This document shows, piece by piece, positions 1 to 6,238 of a stretch of 7,128 nucleotides of DNA. The DNA is from an uncultured Eubacteriales bacterium (GTDB lineage: Bacteria; Bacillota; Clostridia; Lachnospirales; Lachnospiraceae). Where the stretch lies: the NCBI GenBank assembly GCA_900321525.1, contig ONWL01000071.1:1-7128 (forward strand). Direction: 5' to 3'. The notes beneath the pieces are model-generated. The model saw nothing but the letters and a program-made list of their open reading frames with translations, was not told the DNA's origin and ran no database searches. How positions within the stretch are numbered: position 1 is the stretch's first letter; each line of letters starts with the position of its first letter. The position numbers were made by a program, and so were the translations under genes.

Positions 1-10
1 CTGTTTTCAC

Positions 11-37
11 AGGCGGTTGACATACCGCCAACCGCCT
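11..37. repeat. GC-rich inverted repeat downstream of the repeat-protein gene
   Basis: AGGCGGTTG at 11-19 is a perfect 9-bp inverted match to CAACCGCCT at 29-37, with a 9-base loop. An alternative 6-bp hairpin, GGCGGT at 12-17 with ACCGCC at 24-29, uses the same left arm, so the two structures exclude each other. It lies 27 bases past the stop of the minus-strand gene, where a terminator would be expected. Neither strand has a run of T directly after the stem, so a classical rho-independent terminator is not shown. It could also serve a convergent gene left of the window. Confidence 0.5.
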
Positions 38-63
38 TCTGATCTTCTCTCTCATCGTCATTA

Positions 64-1302
64 CTATTTCTGGAAATCCAGATCATATATCCAGAACCCT
101 TCGATCTGCTGATGGATGGGACAATGTACCTGCACAAAATCTGTAAATCCTGCCTCTGTGGCATCCTGCCTTTCGGATGGCGTATGGCTGCCGGGCATTC
201 CCAGAAAATATTGCCACCGTTCGCCCTTCTGTTCTCTTCCCAGAATCATGCAGCGATACTGATTGTATTGTCTTGCCAAAAACTGGCTGCATCCACGACT
301 CCAGTCTGTTTTGGGCAGGCGGCTGATGTCACAAGGGCGAATCCGCAGTGCAGATATGGGTGTCCCATCTATCTGCAACATCATTTTGGGAAACTGCTGA
401 TACATCTGCTCCCAGAAATCATCCTCAGAATTGTATTCTGCATTGTGTTTCTGTTCACAGGTTTCCTGTTTTGCATCTATACATGCAGTTTTCCCTTTGC
501 TTCCCACTTTTTCCTCCTGATTTTGCCAATTTCGTTCTGTGTTCTCCACTTTCTGTTTGTTTTCTTCTTTATTTCTAATTTCTATCTCCACTTTCTGTTC
601 TTTTTCTTCTCGTACAACATGTTCCTCTTCTACATCTGGTTCACTTTCTTCCTGCACAATATGTTCCTCTTCTACATCCGGCTCACTTTCTCCCTGCACA
701 ACATGTTCCTCTTCTACGTCCGGTTCACTTTCTTCCTGCACAACATGTTCCTCTTCTGCATCCGGCTCACTTTCTTTCTGTGCACAAATTGGTTCATCTG
801 CTTCTGCCACCTCATCCTGGATTTCGCATACGCCCAGTTCTGCTGTTTCCAGTTCTGCTTCTTTTATGCTTTTCCCACTTTCTGTCTGTATCTGTTCTGC
901 TCTGGGTGTCCATGTATAAAACGTCCCCGTATGAAAGTTCCCAGCCCAGAGCGCTGCTGCCACCCGATCTGCACCCGGCTTCTGGCACAGCACGATGCCA
1001 CGCAGTTGCTGAAAAGATTTTTCCGGATGAAGCTGCATACTTCCCTCATATGAAAAATGACCAGACTGCATCGTTCCCAGATGAATCCCGGCCATCTCCT
1101 CCGACCCATCTAGCAGTCCATATACTTCCAGTTGTGCATTCTGGTAACTACCTCTGCCGGTAATCTGCATCCGCATCCTACCGTCACGCAATTCCACCAT
1201 GCCAAATCCTGCAAAAGCGCCTTTTCTTGCTCCCTGATATTGATAAAAATAAATTGCAAACCGTCTATACAATGCCATGTTCCGCAAACGCTCCCAGTCC
1301 AT
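64..1302 (-). CDS. Hypothetical protein with acidic 14-residue repeats, DUF6128-like
   Basis: Function unknown. The 412-residue product has three parts. An N-terminal segment (about 9-132) begins ALYRRFAIYFYQYQ and looks like a compact beta-rich domain. A charged Glu/Lys/Gln-rich middle (about 135-290) contains four tandem 14-residue repeats at 177-232. A C-terminal segment (about 295-410) contains QYRCMILGR and YFLGMPG. The two ends resemble Lachnospiraceae proteins that I recall as annotated DUF6128; this is from memory. No signal peptide or membrane segment is seen, so it is probably cytoplasmic. The start at 1302 has only a weak GAGAAAG ribosome site; the Met at residue 9 (1278), preceded by GGGAG about 12 bases upstream, fits the family start MxxYRRF and is a real alternative. 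It follows rsmA by 135 bases and has a candidate promoter in that gap. The acidic linker is probably disordered. Confidence 0.8.
   Translation of the reverse strand: MDWERLRNMALYRRFAIYFYQYQGARKGAFAGFGMVELRDGRMRMQITGRGSYQNAQLEVYGLLDGSEEMAGIHLGTMQSGHFSYEGSMQLHPEKSFQQLRGIVLCQKPGADRVAAALWAGNFHTGTFYTWTPRAEQIQTESGKSIKEAELETAELGVCEIQDEVAEADEPICAQKESEPDAEEEHVVQEESEPDVEEEHVVQGESEPDVEEEHIVQEESEPDVEEEHVVREEKEQKVEIEIRNKEENKQKVENTERNWQNQEEKVGSKGKTACIDAKQETCEQKHNAEYNSEDDFWEQMYQQFPKMMLQIDGTPISALRIRPCDISRLPKTDWSRGCSQFLARQYNQYRCMILGREQKGERWQYFLGMPGSHTPSERQDATEAGFTDFVQVHCPIHQQIEGFWIYDLDFQK
607..774 (-). repeat. Four tandem 42-bp in-frame repeats
   Basis: Four consecutive 42-base units encode ESEPDAEEEHVVQE, ESEPDVEEEHVVQG, ESEPDVEEEHIVQE and ESEPDVEEEHVVRE (residues 177-232 of the hypothetical protein). 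On the plus strand each unit contains CATGTTCCTCTTCT or a near variant. The copies differ by only a few bases, so they arose by recent duplication. Because 42 is a multiple of three, gain or loss of a unit keeps the reading frame. The repeat also makes long artefactual open frames on the opposite strand. Confidence 0.95.
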
Positions 1303-1332
1303 TCTTTCTCAATATATGAATGTCCGTCGCAG

Positions 1333-1362
1333 ATTAGACCGGAAATCACAGACGCCTGTCAT
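1333..1362 (-). promoter_or_regulatory. Candidate promoter of the repeat-protein gene
   Basis: Read on the minus strand, ATGACA (1362-1357, 5 of 6 to the -35 consensus) and TCTAAT (1338-1333, 5 of 6 to the -10 consensus) are 18 bases apart. Transcription would begin near 1326, giving a short leader of about 25 bases. It suggests that the gene can be expressed apart from rsmA. The call rests on consensus match only. Confidence 0.4.
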
Positions 1363-1395
1363 CAAACTCTACTTTTGCTACTGTGTTGTAAGAAT

Positions 1396-1427
1396 CTATT
1401 TTCCAAAACTCACAAATAGTTTTTTTT
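1396..1427 (+). terminator. Weak AT-rich hairpin with T8 on the plus strand
   Basis: CTATTT (1396-1401) pairs with AAATAG (1414-1419) and is followed directly by eight T residues (1420-1427). An overlapping alternative pairs AAAACT (1405-1410) with AGTTTT (1418-1423). The stem is short and AT-rich. In orientation it would stop plus-strand transcription, where no gene is seen, so its role is unclear. Confidence 0.2.
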
Positions 1428-1437
1428 AAATGTCTGA

Positions 1438-2313
1438 TCACTTTCCGGTACGGATCTTCACAAAATACTCGGTCAAAGCCGCAAACTCTTCCAGTGTCAA
1501 CGCCTCTCCTCTGACAGTGACGCCTTTCCCCAGAGATTCTACAGCTGCAATGACCTGCTCTTTTGTAAAAGGCAGCTCCGGTGCATTGGTCAGTCCATTG
1601 ACCAATGTTTTTCGTCTCTGGTTAAAGGAAGCGCGAATCAATCGGAACAACAATTTTTCGTCTGTCACCTGCACCGGTGGTGTCTCATGACAGGTCAGTG
1701 TGATCACGGCAGATCCTACATTGGGACGCGGCATGAAACAATTGGGTGGTACATTGGCTGCCAGATAGGGTTTGGCATAATACTGCACCGCCAGAGACAG
1801 AGCACCGTAGTCCTTGCTGCCTGGCACAGACTGCATCCGCATCGCCACCTCTTTCTGTACCATTACCGTCACGCTTTTCAATGGTACATGGCTTTCGAAC
1901 AATTGCATGATAATGGGTGTGGTAATATAATAAGGCAGATTTGCCACCACTTTAATGGGTTTTCCTTCATTCTTCTCCTGTGCCAGTCCATTGATATTTA
2001 CCTTTAAAATATCCTCATGGAGCACCGTTACATTGTCATAAGCAGACAAAGTATCACTTAAAATGGGGATCAAATGGTCATCGATTTCCACTGCCACCAC
2101 TTCTCTGGCCGCTTCTGCCAGATACTGGGTCATAGTACCAATGCCCGGTCCGATCTCCAATACAAAATCATCCTTTGTCACATTGGCAGCAGCAATGATC
2201 CTTTCCAGCACATGGGGATCAATTAGAAAATTCTGTCCAAACTTCTTTGCAAAGGTAAACTGATACTTCTGTAAAATTTCTATGGTATTCTGCGGATTTC
2301 CCAGTGTGGCCAT
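1438..2313 (-). CDS. rsmA: 16S rRNA (adenine1518-N6/adenine1519-N6)-dimethyltransferase
   Basis: This is RsmA (KsgA), which transfers four methyl groups from S-adenosylmethionine to two adjacent adenines in the 3'-terminal helix of 16S rRNA, a late step in small-subunit maturation in the cytoplasm. The product is 291 residues, the usual length. Visible landmarks are KKFGQNFLID at 23-32, the SAM-binding motif EIGPGIGT at 53-60, acidic VEID at 75-78, ED at 100-101, the catalytic NLPY at 125-128, VQKEVAMRM at 152-160 and PRPNVGSAV at 195-203. The C-terminal helical domain contains RASFNQRRKTL at 227-237, as is typical. The start is fixed by GGAGG (2324-2320) six bases upstream of the ATG. It lies 56 bases after the TatD gene with no evident terminator between, so the two are probably one transcript. 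All key residues are present and the gene appears intact. Confidence 0.97.
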   Translation of the reverse strand: MATLGNPQNTIEILQKYQFTFAKKFGQNFLIDPHVLERIIAAANVTKDDFVLEIGPGIGTMTQYLAEAAREVVAVEIDDHLIPILSDTLSAYDNVTVLHEDILKVNINGLAQEKNEGKPIKVVANLPYYITTPIIMQLFESHVPLKSVTVMVQKEVAMRMQSVPGSKDYGALSLAVQYYAKPYLAANVPPNCFMPRPNVGSAVITLTCHETPPVQVTDEKLLFRLIRASFNQRRKTLVNGLTNAPELPFTKEQVIAAVESLGKGVTVRGEALTLEEFAALTEYFVKIRTGK

Positions 2314-2369
2314 ATATTTCCTCCATTCTCATTCTATTTGGGTATGACATTCCTGCCCCCATGTTTCTT

Positions 2370-3143
2370 TTACTCCTGTAAATGATATACCTGGCAGGCA
2401 TTTTTCCAGGTGACTGCTTCCACATCTTCCGGTGTCACCTGTTTCAGTTCTGCAATCTTTTTGATCACATAAGGCAGACGCAGAGAACTGTTCCGGTTGC
2501 CCCTGCCACGAAATGGCTCTGGTGACAGATATGGGCAGTCTGTTTCCAACACCAGTCTGTCTAGTGGCGCATACTGTACCACTTCATGGAGTTTCCGTCC
2601 ATTGGAAAATGTGACCACACCTCCAATTCCCAGATAATAGCCCATATCCAGATACGCTTTTGCCAGCTCCACACCATAAGAAAAGCAGTGAATGATGCCG
2701 CCCAGATTTCTGCCATACTGCTGCATCAATTCCAGCGTGTCTGTCGCTGCATCCCGGCTGTGAATGATCACTGGTTTCTTCACTTCCTCTGCAAGTGCCA
2801 GCTGTCTGATGAACCATTCTTTCTGAATGTCCTTTTCCGGCTCTTTCCAATAATAATCCAGACCGATTTCTCCCACTGCCACTACTTTGGGCTGGCGCAA
2901 AGTTGCCTCCAATATGTGAAACCGTACTTCATCCAACTCTGCAGCATGAGAGGGATGAATCCCCAAGGCCGCAAATACATGGTCATACTGTCTGCTCAAT
3001 GCCAACGTATCTGCCACAGACTCCCAATCCGCTGCTACATTCACCACCCTGCCTACACCTTGCTTTGGCAGAGACGAGAGCAGATCTGCCCGGTCTGCAT
3101 CAAACTGTTTGTCATCATAGTGTGCATGTGTATCAAAAATCAT
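2370..3143 (-). CDS. tatD: TatD-family metal-dependent hydrolase (YabD/YcfH type)
   Basis: This 257-residue protein is a cytoplasmic TatD-family hydrolase, an amidohydrolase-fold TIM barrel. Characterised relatives are metal-dependent DNases, but the exact substrate of the YabD/YcfH branch is not settled. The metal-ligand pattern is complete: FDTHAH with His6 and His8, GEIGLDYY with Glu92, IIHSRDA with His128, IHCFSYG with His152, and LETDCPYL with Asp202. GIHPSHA at 61-67 and PFRGRGNRN at 210-218 are family landmarks, although the last motif is more often RGKxNEP. The start has GGAG (3154-3151) seven bases upstream. Association with rsmA is common in Bacillota, where metG is often upstream and the RNase M5 gene usually lies between tatD and rsmA; here both positions differ. 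Expression is probably from the extended -10 promoter at 3174-3202. Confidence 0.95.
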   Translation of the reverse strand: MIFDTHAHYDDKQFDADRADLLSSLPKQGVGRVVNVAADWESVADTLALSRQYDHVFAALGIHPSHAAELDEVRFHILEATLRQPKVVAVGEIGLDYYWKEPEKDIQKEWFIRQLALAEEVKKPVIIHSRDAATDTLELMQQYGRNLGGIIHCFSYGVELAKAYLDMGYYLGIGGVVTFSNGRKLHEVVQYAPLDRLVLETDCPYLSPEPFRGRGNRNSSLRLPYVIKKIAELKQVTPEDVEAVTWKNACQVYHLQE

Positions 3144-3173
3144 GTCCTGTCTCCATTTCTCAATGCTTTTGCC

Positions 3174-3202
3174 ATTATAACACGTCCCGTCCGGTTCTTC
3201 AA
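3174..3202 (-). promoter_or_regulatory. Extended -10 promoter of tatD-rsmA
   Basis: Read on the minus strand, TTGAAG (3202-3197) and a perfect TATAAT (3179-3174) are separated by 17 bases. TG sits one base before the -10 box (TGTTATAAT), making it an extended -10. The predicted start near 3167 leaves a leader of about 24 bases, which just holds the ribosome site of the TatD gene. Spacing and position are those expected for a sigma-A-type housekeeping promoter. Confidence 0.7.
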
Positions 3203-3329
3203 TTCTGAAAATTCCGAATCACAGAAAGCCGATGTATTCCCTCTTTTTCTTGTATCCTTTTGTCGAAAAACAGCAAAATAAAGAAAACGATTTCTACCAT
3301 TTTTTACACCCAATTCTGCTATTTTCCAC

Positions 3330-3358
3330 TTTACTTCTGATTTTTCCAGTGCTATACT
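3330..3358 (+). promoter_or_regulatory. Extended -10 promoter of the carboxypeptidase gene
   Basis: TTTACT (3330-3335) and TATACT (3353-3358) are 17 bases apart, and TGC immediately precedes the -10 box, giving an extended -10. The predicted start near 3365 gives a leader of about 143 bases before the ATG at 3508. The match is good, but only consensus similarity supports it. Confidence 0.6.
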
Positions 3359-3507
3359 AAAACCGTCAAGAAATTCCACCGTTCATTTCTCATTTTTGTA
3401 ATCTATGCAGCTATTTTTCCAGTTCTGTTGGGGCGCTGCATCATTTGCAAATCAGAATATGGTAGTGGAACATTTGTACAAGCGATCATACCTGGGGAGG
3501 AAAATTC

Positions 3508-4791
3508 ATGTTTCGTAAATTTATTTTGTATCTGACAGGTTTTTGTTTTGCCCTGCTGCTGTTATCCTTCAGCGGATGTCAGTCAGAAAAAAGCAGTACA
3601 TATTCTTCCGTTTCGATGGAAGAAAGTTCCGTTGAGGCTCTGTCTCAGGAAACACCGGCTCAGCCGGTTTCCGAGACAGAGCTTTCTTCGTTAGAAGAAA
3701 CCACGCACACAGTTTTGGAAACTACTTTAGATGAGGCCATTACAACACAGACCAGTGACGAGGAACAAACAAAATTTATAGAACAGGAAACATCCTCCGA
3801 AGCCACCCCCTTACCGGAAATAAATGCGGAAACACTCATCAATTGCTCTACTACACTTTATACCTATGACCAGATGGAAGCCGATCTGCATACTCTTGCA
3901 GCCGCTTATCCAGACATCCTGCAAGTGACCACTGTTTCCAATGCAGATGGTACCGCAATTCTGACAGCAGATGACAGACCCATGTATGTGGCATATTTTG
4001 GCAACCGGAATGCATCACAACAGATTTTCATCTGTGCTGCCACCCACGCCAGAGAATATATGACCACCCAGCTGGTGATGCGGCAGCTGGCCCATACCTG
4101 CGCCACCTACGAAACTGGCAGTTACAATAGTCTGTCTTACAGAGAGATTTTTGACCGAACCTGTTTCGTCATCGTTCCCATGGTCAATCCGGACGGCGTG
4201 TCCATCAGCCAGCTGGGATTAGCAGGACTGCGCAGCGAAACGTTACAGGCACAGATTCAGAACATTTACAATGCCGATGTCGCAGCCGGTTATACCTCTT
4301 ATGACTTTGCCACCTATCTGACCAGATGGAAGGCCAATGCAAATGGTGTCGATTTAAACCGCAACTATTCCCCCGGCTGGGAGTCTGTTACAGACCGCAA
4401 CGGGCCTTCTGCTGATTTTTTCAAAGGCGATGCACCGGGAGATCAGCCGGAAGCCCAAGCGCTAATGACGGTCATTAACCAATTGTCCAACCCCCGTCTG
4501 GCACTGAGTTATCATTCCTATGGGGCACTGGTCTACTGGCAGTACGGACAGCCGGAGCCGCTGTGGAGCGCCAATGAACAGCTTGCCTCTGCCATCAGCA
4601 ACCTGACCGGCTACTATCTGGCAGGCTATTCCAATGAGGCCGGTTTCTCCAACTGGTGTGTGCTGGAAAAAGGGATTCCTTCTGTCACCGTAGAAACCGG
4701 TACGGTGCCTACACCACTGCCGTTAGATCAGTTAGAACCACTATGGCAGCAAAACCAGGAGATGTGGGTGATGCTAGGGAGCGTGTATTGA
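3508..4791 (+). CDS. M14-family zinc carboxypeptidase, predicted lipoprotein
   Basis: Predicted surface-anchored metallopeptidase of 427 residues. Residues 1-23 form a lipoprotein signal (basic FRK, hydrophobic core) ending SFSG-C with Cys24 as the lipidated residue; Phe at -3 is a less common lipobox choice. A Ser/Thr/Glu-rich stalk (about 25-105) follows, then the M14 domain. Its zinc ligands are visible: His180 and Glu183 in THAREY, and His336 in SYHSYG. NPDG (227-230), GVDLNRNY (280-287, substrate-binding Asn/Arg) and Glu396 in VETGT (catalytic base) complete the site. The sequence most resembles bacterial M14 enzymes of the gamma-D-glutamyl-diaminopimelate peptidase type, so trimming of cell-wall peptides outside the membrane is a reasonable inference, but specificity cannot be read here. 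The start is supported by GGGGAGG (3494-3500) seven bases upstream. The next gene begins 36 bases after the stop on the same strand and may share the transcript. Confidence 0.93.
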   Translation: MFRKFILYLTGFCFALLLLSFSGCQSEKSSTYSSVSMEESSVEALSQETPAQPVSETELSSLEETTHTVLETTLDEAITTQTSDEEQTKFIEQETSSEATPLPEINAETLINCSTTLYTYDQMEADLHTLAAAYPDILQVTTVSNADGTAILTADDRPMYVAYFGNRNASQQIFICAATHAREYMTTQLVMRQLAHTCATYETGSYNSLSYREIFDRTCFVIVPMVNPDGVSISQLGLAGLRSETLQAQIQNIYNADVAAGYTSYDFATYLTRWKANANGVDLNRNYSPGWESVTDRNGPSADFFKGDAPGDQPEAQALMTVINQLSNPRLALSYHSYGALVYWQYGQPEPLWSANEQLASAISNLTGYYLAGYSNEAGFSNWCVLEKGIPSVTVETGTVPTPLPLDQLEPLWQQNQEMWVMLGSVY

Positions 4792-4813
4792 CATTGACAC
4801 ATGCCGCACAAGA

Positions 4814-4822
4814 AGAAAGGAG
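4814..4822 (+). promoter_or_regulatory. Ribosome binding site deciding the phosphopantetheinyl transferase start
   Basis: AGAAAGGAG ends five bases before the ATG at 4828. The longer frame from 4801 would place this purine-rich site inside the coding region and add nine residues (MPHKKKGAF) that have no ribosome site of their own. The start at 4828, giving MTIYYLPI, is therefore preferred. Confidence 0.8.
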
Positions 4823-4827
4823 CATTT

Positions 4828-5481
4828 ATGACTATATATTATTTACCGATTACACCTCGCCCTTGGAACCACATTGACACGATGCTTCTTTCTTACGTTT
4901 CAGATGAACGGAAAAGCAGAATTTCCCGCTTCAAATTTGTACCTGATCAAAAGCTTTCCCTGTATGCAGCCTTACTCACACGAATGGCGATCATAGAGCA
5001 TACCCATATGAGTAATCAGGATTTGCATTTTTCAACGAACCGTAATCAAAAACCGTATCTGATTTCCGATCATCAGTTGGATTTTAATTTTTCTCATACA
5101 AGAAACGCAATCTTATGCAGTATTTCTTCCCATGCTTGTGTTGGAACCGATATTGAAGCCATTCAGAATGCACCTTTAGAAGTAATGCCTCACGTGTTTC
5201 ATCCATTTGAAATCCAATATGTCACCCATTCCAACGCATTGCAGGACAAACGCTTCTTCGAAATTTGGACCAAAAAAGAAGCCTATACCAAAAACAGCGG
5301 AATCGGACTCACTTGCGACCTGGTATCCATCAATACAATGGATTCTGTAATGGCATCCCATTTCTATACCTGGCAGGAAGACTCTTATATCTGTTCTGTA
5401 TATGCTTCTTCTCCTGTCTCAGTGCACTACCAAAAAATCACTGAGCCAGACATTTTCAATTTTTTTCATGTACACATATAA
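4828..5481 (+). CDS. Sfp-type 4'-phosphopantetheinyl transferase
   Basis: This 217-residue enzyme moves the 4'-phosphopantetheine arm from coenzyme A to a conserved Ser of a carrier domain, turning apo carriers of nonribosomal peptide or polyketide synthases into holo form. Length fits the Sfp/Gsp group (about 220-240) rather than the shorter AcpS group. Landmarks are RISRFKF (31-37), FNFSHT (86-91, compare FNISHS of Sfp), VGTDIE (105-110, with the Mg-binding Asp108 and Glu110) and WTKKEAYTKNSGIGL (147-161, with Lys150 and Glu151). It stands 36 bases after the carboxypeptidase gene without an obvious promoter of its own, so it may be read from that gene's promoter. It converges on a thioesterase and reductase of the same biosynthetic type, which argues that it serves that locus and not primary fatty acid synthesis. 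Its base composition is clearly more AT-rich than the gene before it. Confidence 0.93.
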   Translation: MTIYYLPITPRPWNHIDTMLLSYVSDERKSRISRFKFVPDQKLSLYAALLTRMAIIEHTHMSNQDLHFSTNRNQKPYLISDHQLDFNFSHTRNAILCSISSHACVGTDIEAIQNAPLEVMPHVFHPFEIQYVTHSNALQDKRFFEIWTKKEAYTKNSGIGLTCDLVSINTMDSVMASHFYTWQEDSYICSVYASSPVSVHYQKITEPDIFNFFHVHI

Positions 5482-5530
5482 AGTGTGTGTATCAAACAGA
5501 CACACTTAAAATATTGTTTTCAATTTTTTT
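5481..5530 (+). terminator. Hairpins between convergent genes, possible terminator
   Basis: AAGTGTGT (5481-5488) pairs perfectly with ACACACTT (5500-5507) around an 11-base loop. Directly after it, AAAATATTG (5508-5516) can pair with CAATTTTTT (5521-5529) with one mismatch, ending in a run of seven T. The first stem overlaps the last base of the phosphopantetheinyl transferase stop codon and the 3' end of the thioesterase gene. It could end plus-strand transcription; read on the minus strand there is no T run after the stem, so two-way termination is uncertain. Confidence 0.4.
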
Positions 5531-6238
5531 CCAAAAAGAATACCCAAGCTCAATGGGAAAGAAATGCGCCCCCTGCGCCTCATGTAAAATAAACGTTCCA
5601 GTTGTAGCATCTTTCCAACTTTCCATTAAGGCAAGCGGTGCATCTAAATCCATAGAACCCGCATAGCCCACAATATCACAATGCACTTTTTGTCCATCAT
5701 AAACATAGGATTCGTTGATCTTATAGTCTGCTTTTAAAGGTGGTAAAATAAATTTCAAAAGTTCTTCATTTTCAAGAAATTCTACTGGTGTTCCACCCAC
5801 CCGTTTCATCTCGGCAACCAGAACCTCATCATCCATATAGGTCTGATAGGCATCATCGATCTGTTCCTGCGGGGCATGTCTCCCCGATACGATGAGCTTT
5901 TCCACCTTCACATTTTGCATCTCCAGATAACAGGCTACAGAAAATGCCAATACGGAACCCATGCTATGGCCATACAGCCACACCTGCTTTCCTGCAGACA
6001 CTTTTTTGATTTCCTTTGAAATACTTTCTGCTACAGTATCCATGTTTTCGGCATACTGTTCTCCCATACGTGTTGCCTTCCCTGGCAGTTCCACCGGTAT
6101 CACCTGAATCTCATCTGACCACTTGATCCAATCCCGATAGATCGCCGCTGTACCTCCTGCATGATGAAAACAAAACAACAGTTTCTCACTATTTTTTCTT
6201 TCACTTTCAAATGGAAACCAACAATTTTTCATCATCAT
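5492..6238 (-). CDS. Type II thioesterase (GrsT-like alpha/beta hydrolase)
   Basis: This 248-residue protein is a stand-alone thioesterase of the kind found in nonribosomal peptide and polyketide clusters, where it hydrolyses wrong or stalled acyl groups from carrier-bound phosphopantetheine. Sequence support: CFHHAGGTA (23-31, compare PHAGG of the family, oxyanion region), ELPGKATRMGE (50-60, the PGRxxR-like stretch), nucleophile elbow GHSMGS with Ser92, Asp197 in GSMDLDA as likely acid, and His225 in QGAHFFP as catalytic base. Length is typical for the family. Three ATG codons in a row begin the frame; the first has GGAGGAAGGGG (6253-6243) upstream. Its ATG overlaps the TGA of the preceding reductase gene, so translation is coupled. 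It could be an editing enzyme or, less likely, the releasing enzyme of the unseen synthase. Confidence 0.95.
   Translation of the reverse strand: MMMKNCWFPFESERKNSEKLLFCFHHAGGTAAIYRDWIKWSDEIQVIPVELPGKATRMGEQYAENMDTVAESISKEIKKVSAGKQVWLYGHSMGSVLAFSVACYLEMQNVKVEKLIVSGRHAPQEQIDDAYQTYMDDEVLVAEMKRVGGTPVEFLENEELLKFILPPLKADYKINESYVYDGQKVHCDIVGYAGSMDLDAPLALMESWKDATTGTFILHEAQGAHFFPIELGYSFWKKIENNILSVSV
6235..6238 (-). other. ATGA stop-start overlap of reductase and thioesterase genes
   Basis: Read on the minus strand, the four bases ATGA contain both the thioesterase start ATG (6238-6236) and the reductase stop TGA (6237-6235). The thioesterase ribosome site lies within the last codons of the reductase gene. 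This arrangement shows one transcript with coupled translation and ties the two functions together. Confidence 0.9.

Larger units (their letters stand above)
3144..3507. other. Intergenic spacer between divergent genes
   Basis: This 364-base AT-rich stretch has no convincing gene. It holds one promoter for each flanking gene and an approximately 143-base leader before the carboxypeptidase gene. The leader contains the 10-bp palindrome ATTTGCAAAT at 3443-3452. I recognise no riboswitch, T-box or leader-peptide pattern in it. A 79-codon GTG frame on the minus strand (3379-3140) is considered spurious. Confidence 0.6.

Noticed and set aside
539..919. Ser/Cys-rich repeat frame on the plus strand (126 codons)
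   Set aside because: Another shadow of the same in-frame 42-bp repeat; no ribosome site and no recognisable domain.
112..1053. Long plus-strand frame (313 codons) antisense to the repeat-protein gene, Phe/Leu-rich with repeats
   Set aside because: Its hydrophobic repeats are the complement of Glu/Lys-rich codons and of the 42-bp repeat, which keeps every frame open. It has no family-like domains, while the minus-strand frame has conserved ends.
2219..2425. 68-codon minus-strand frame bridging the TatD and RsmA genes
   Set aside because: It overlaps the ends of two well-supported genes in another frame and has no family likeness or ribosome site; an RNase M5 remnant was considered, but no similarity is seen.
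3140..3379. 79-codon minus-strand frame ending with an ATGA-type overlap on the TatD start
   Set aside because: It starts at GTG without a ribosome site, resembles no family I know, and contains the best tatD promoter inside it. The overlap is probably chance.
4788..4799. Two adjacent perfect TTGACA boxes that could be -35 elements for the transferase gene
   Set aside because: No acceptable -10 hexamer lies 16-19 bases downstream of either; that interval is the ribosome site region. A third TTGACA at 4874-4879 also lacks a -10 box.
4801..4827. N-terminal extension of the transferase from the ATG at 4801
   Set aside because: No ribosome site before 4801, and a good one sits just before 4828 within the extension.
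4791..4880. 10-base direct repeat ACATTGACAC at 4791-4800 and 4871-4880, possible insertion footprint
   Set aside because: The second copy lies inside the transferase coding region and the 70 bases between are normal gene start; no mobile element features.
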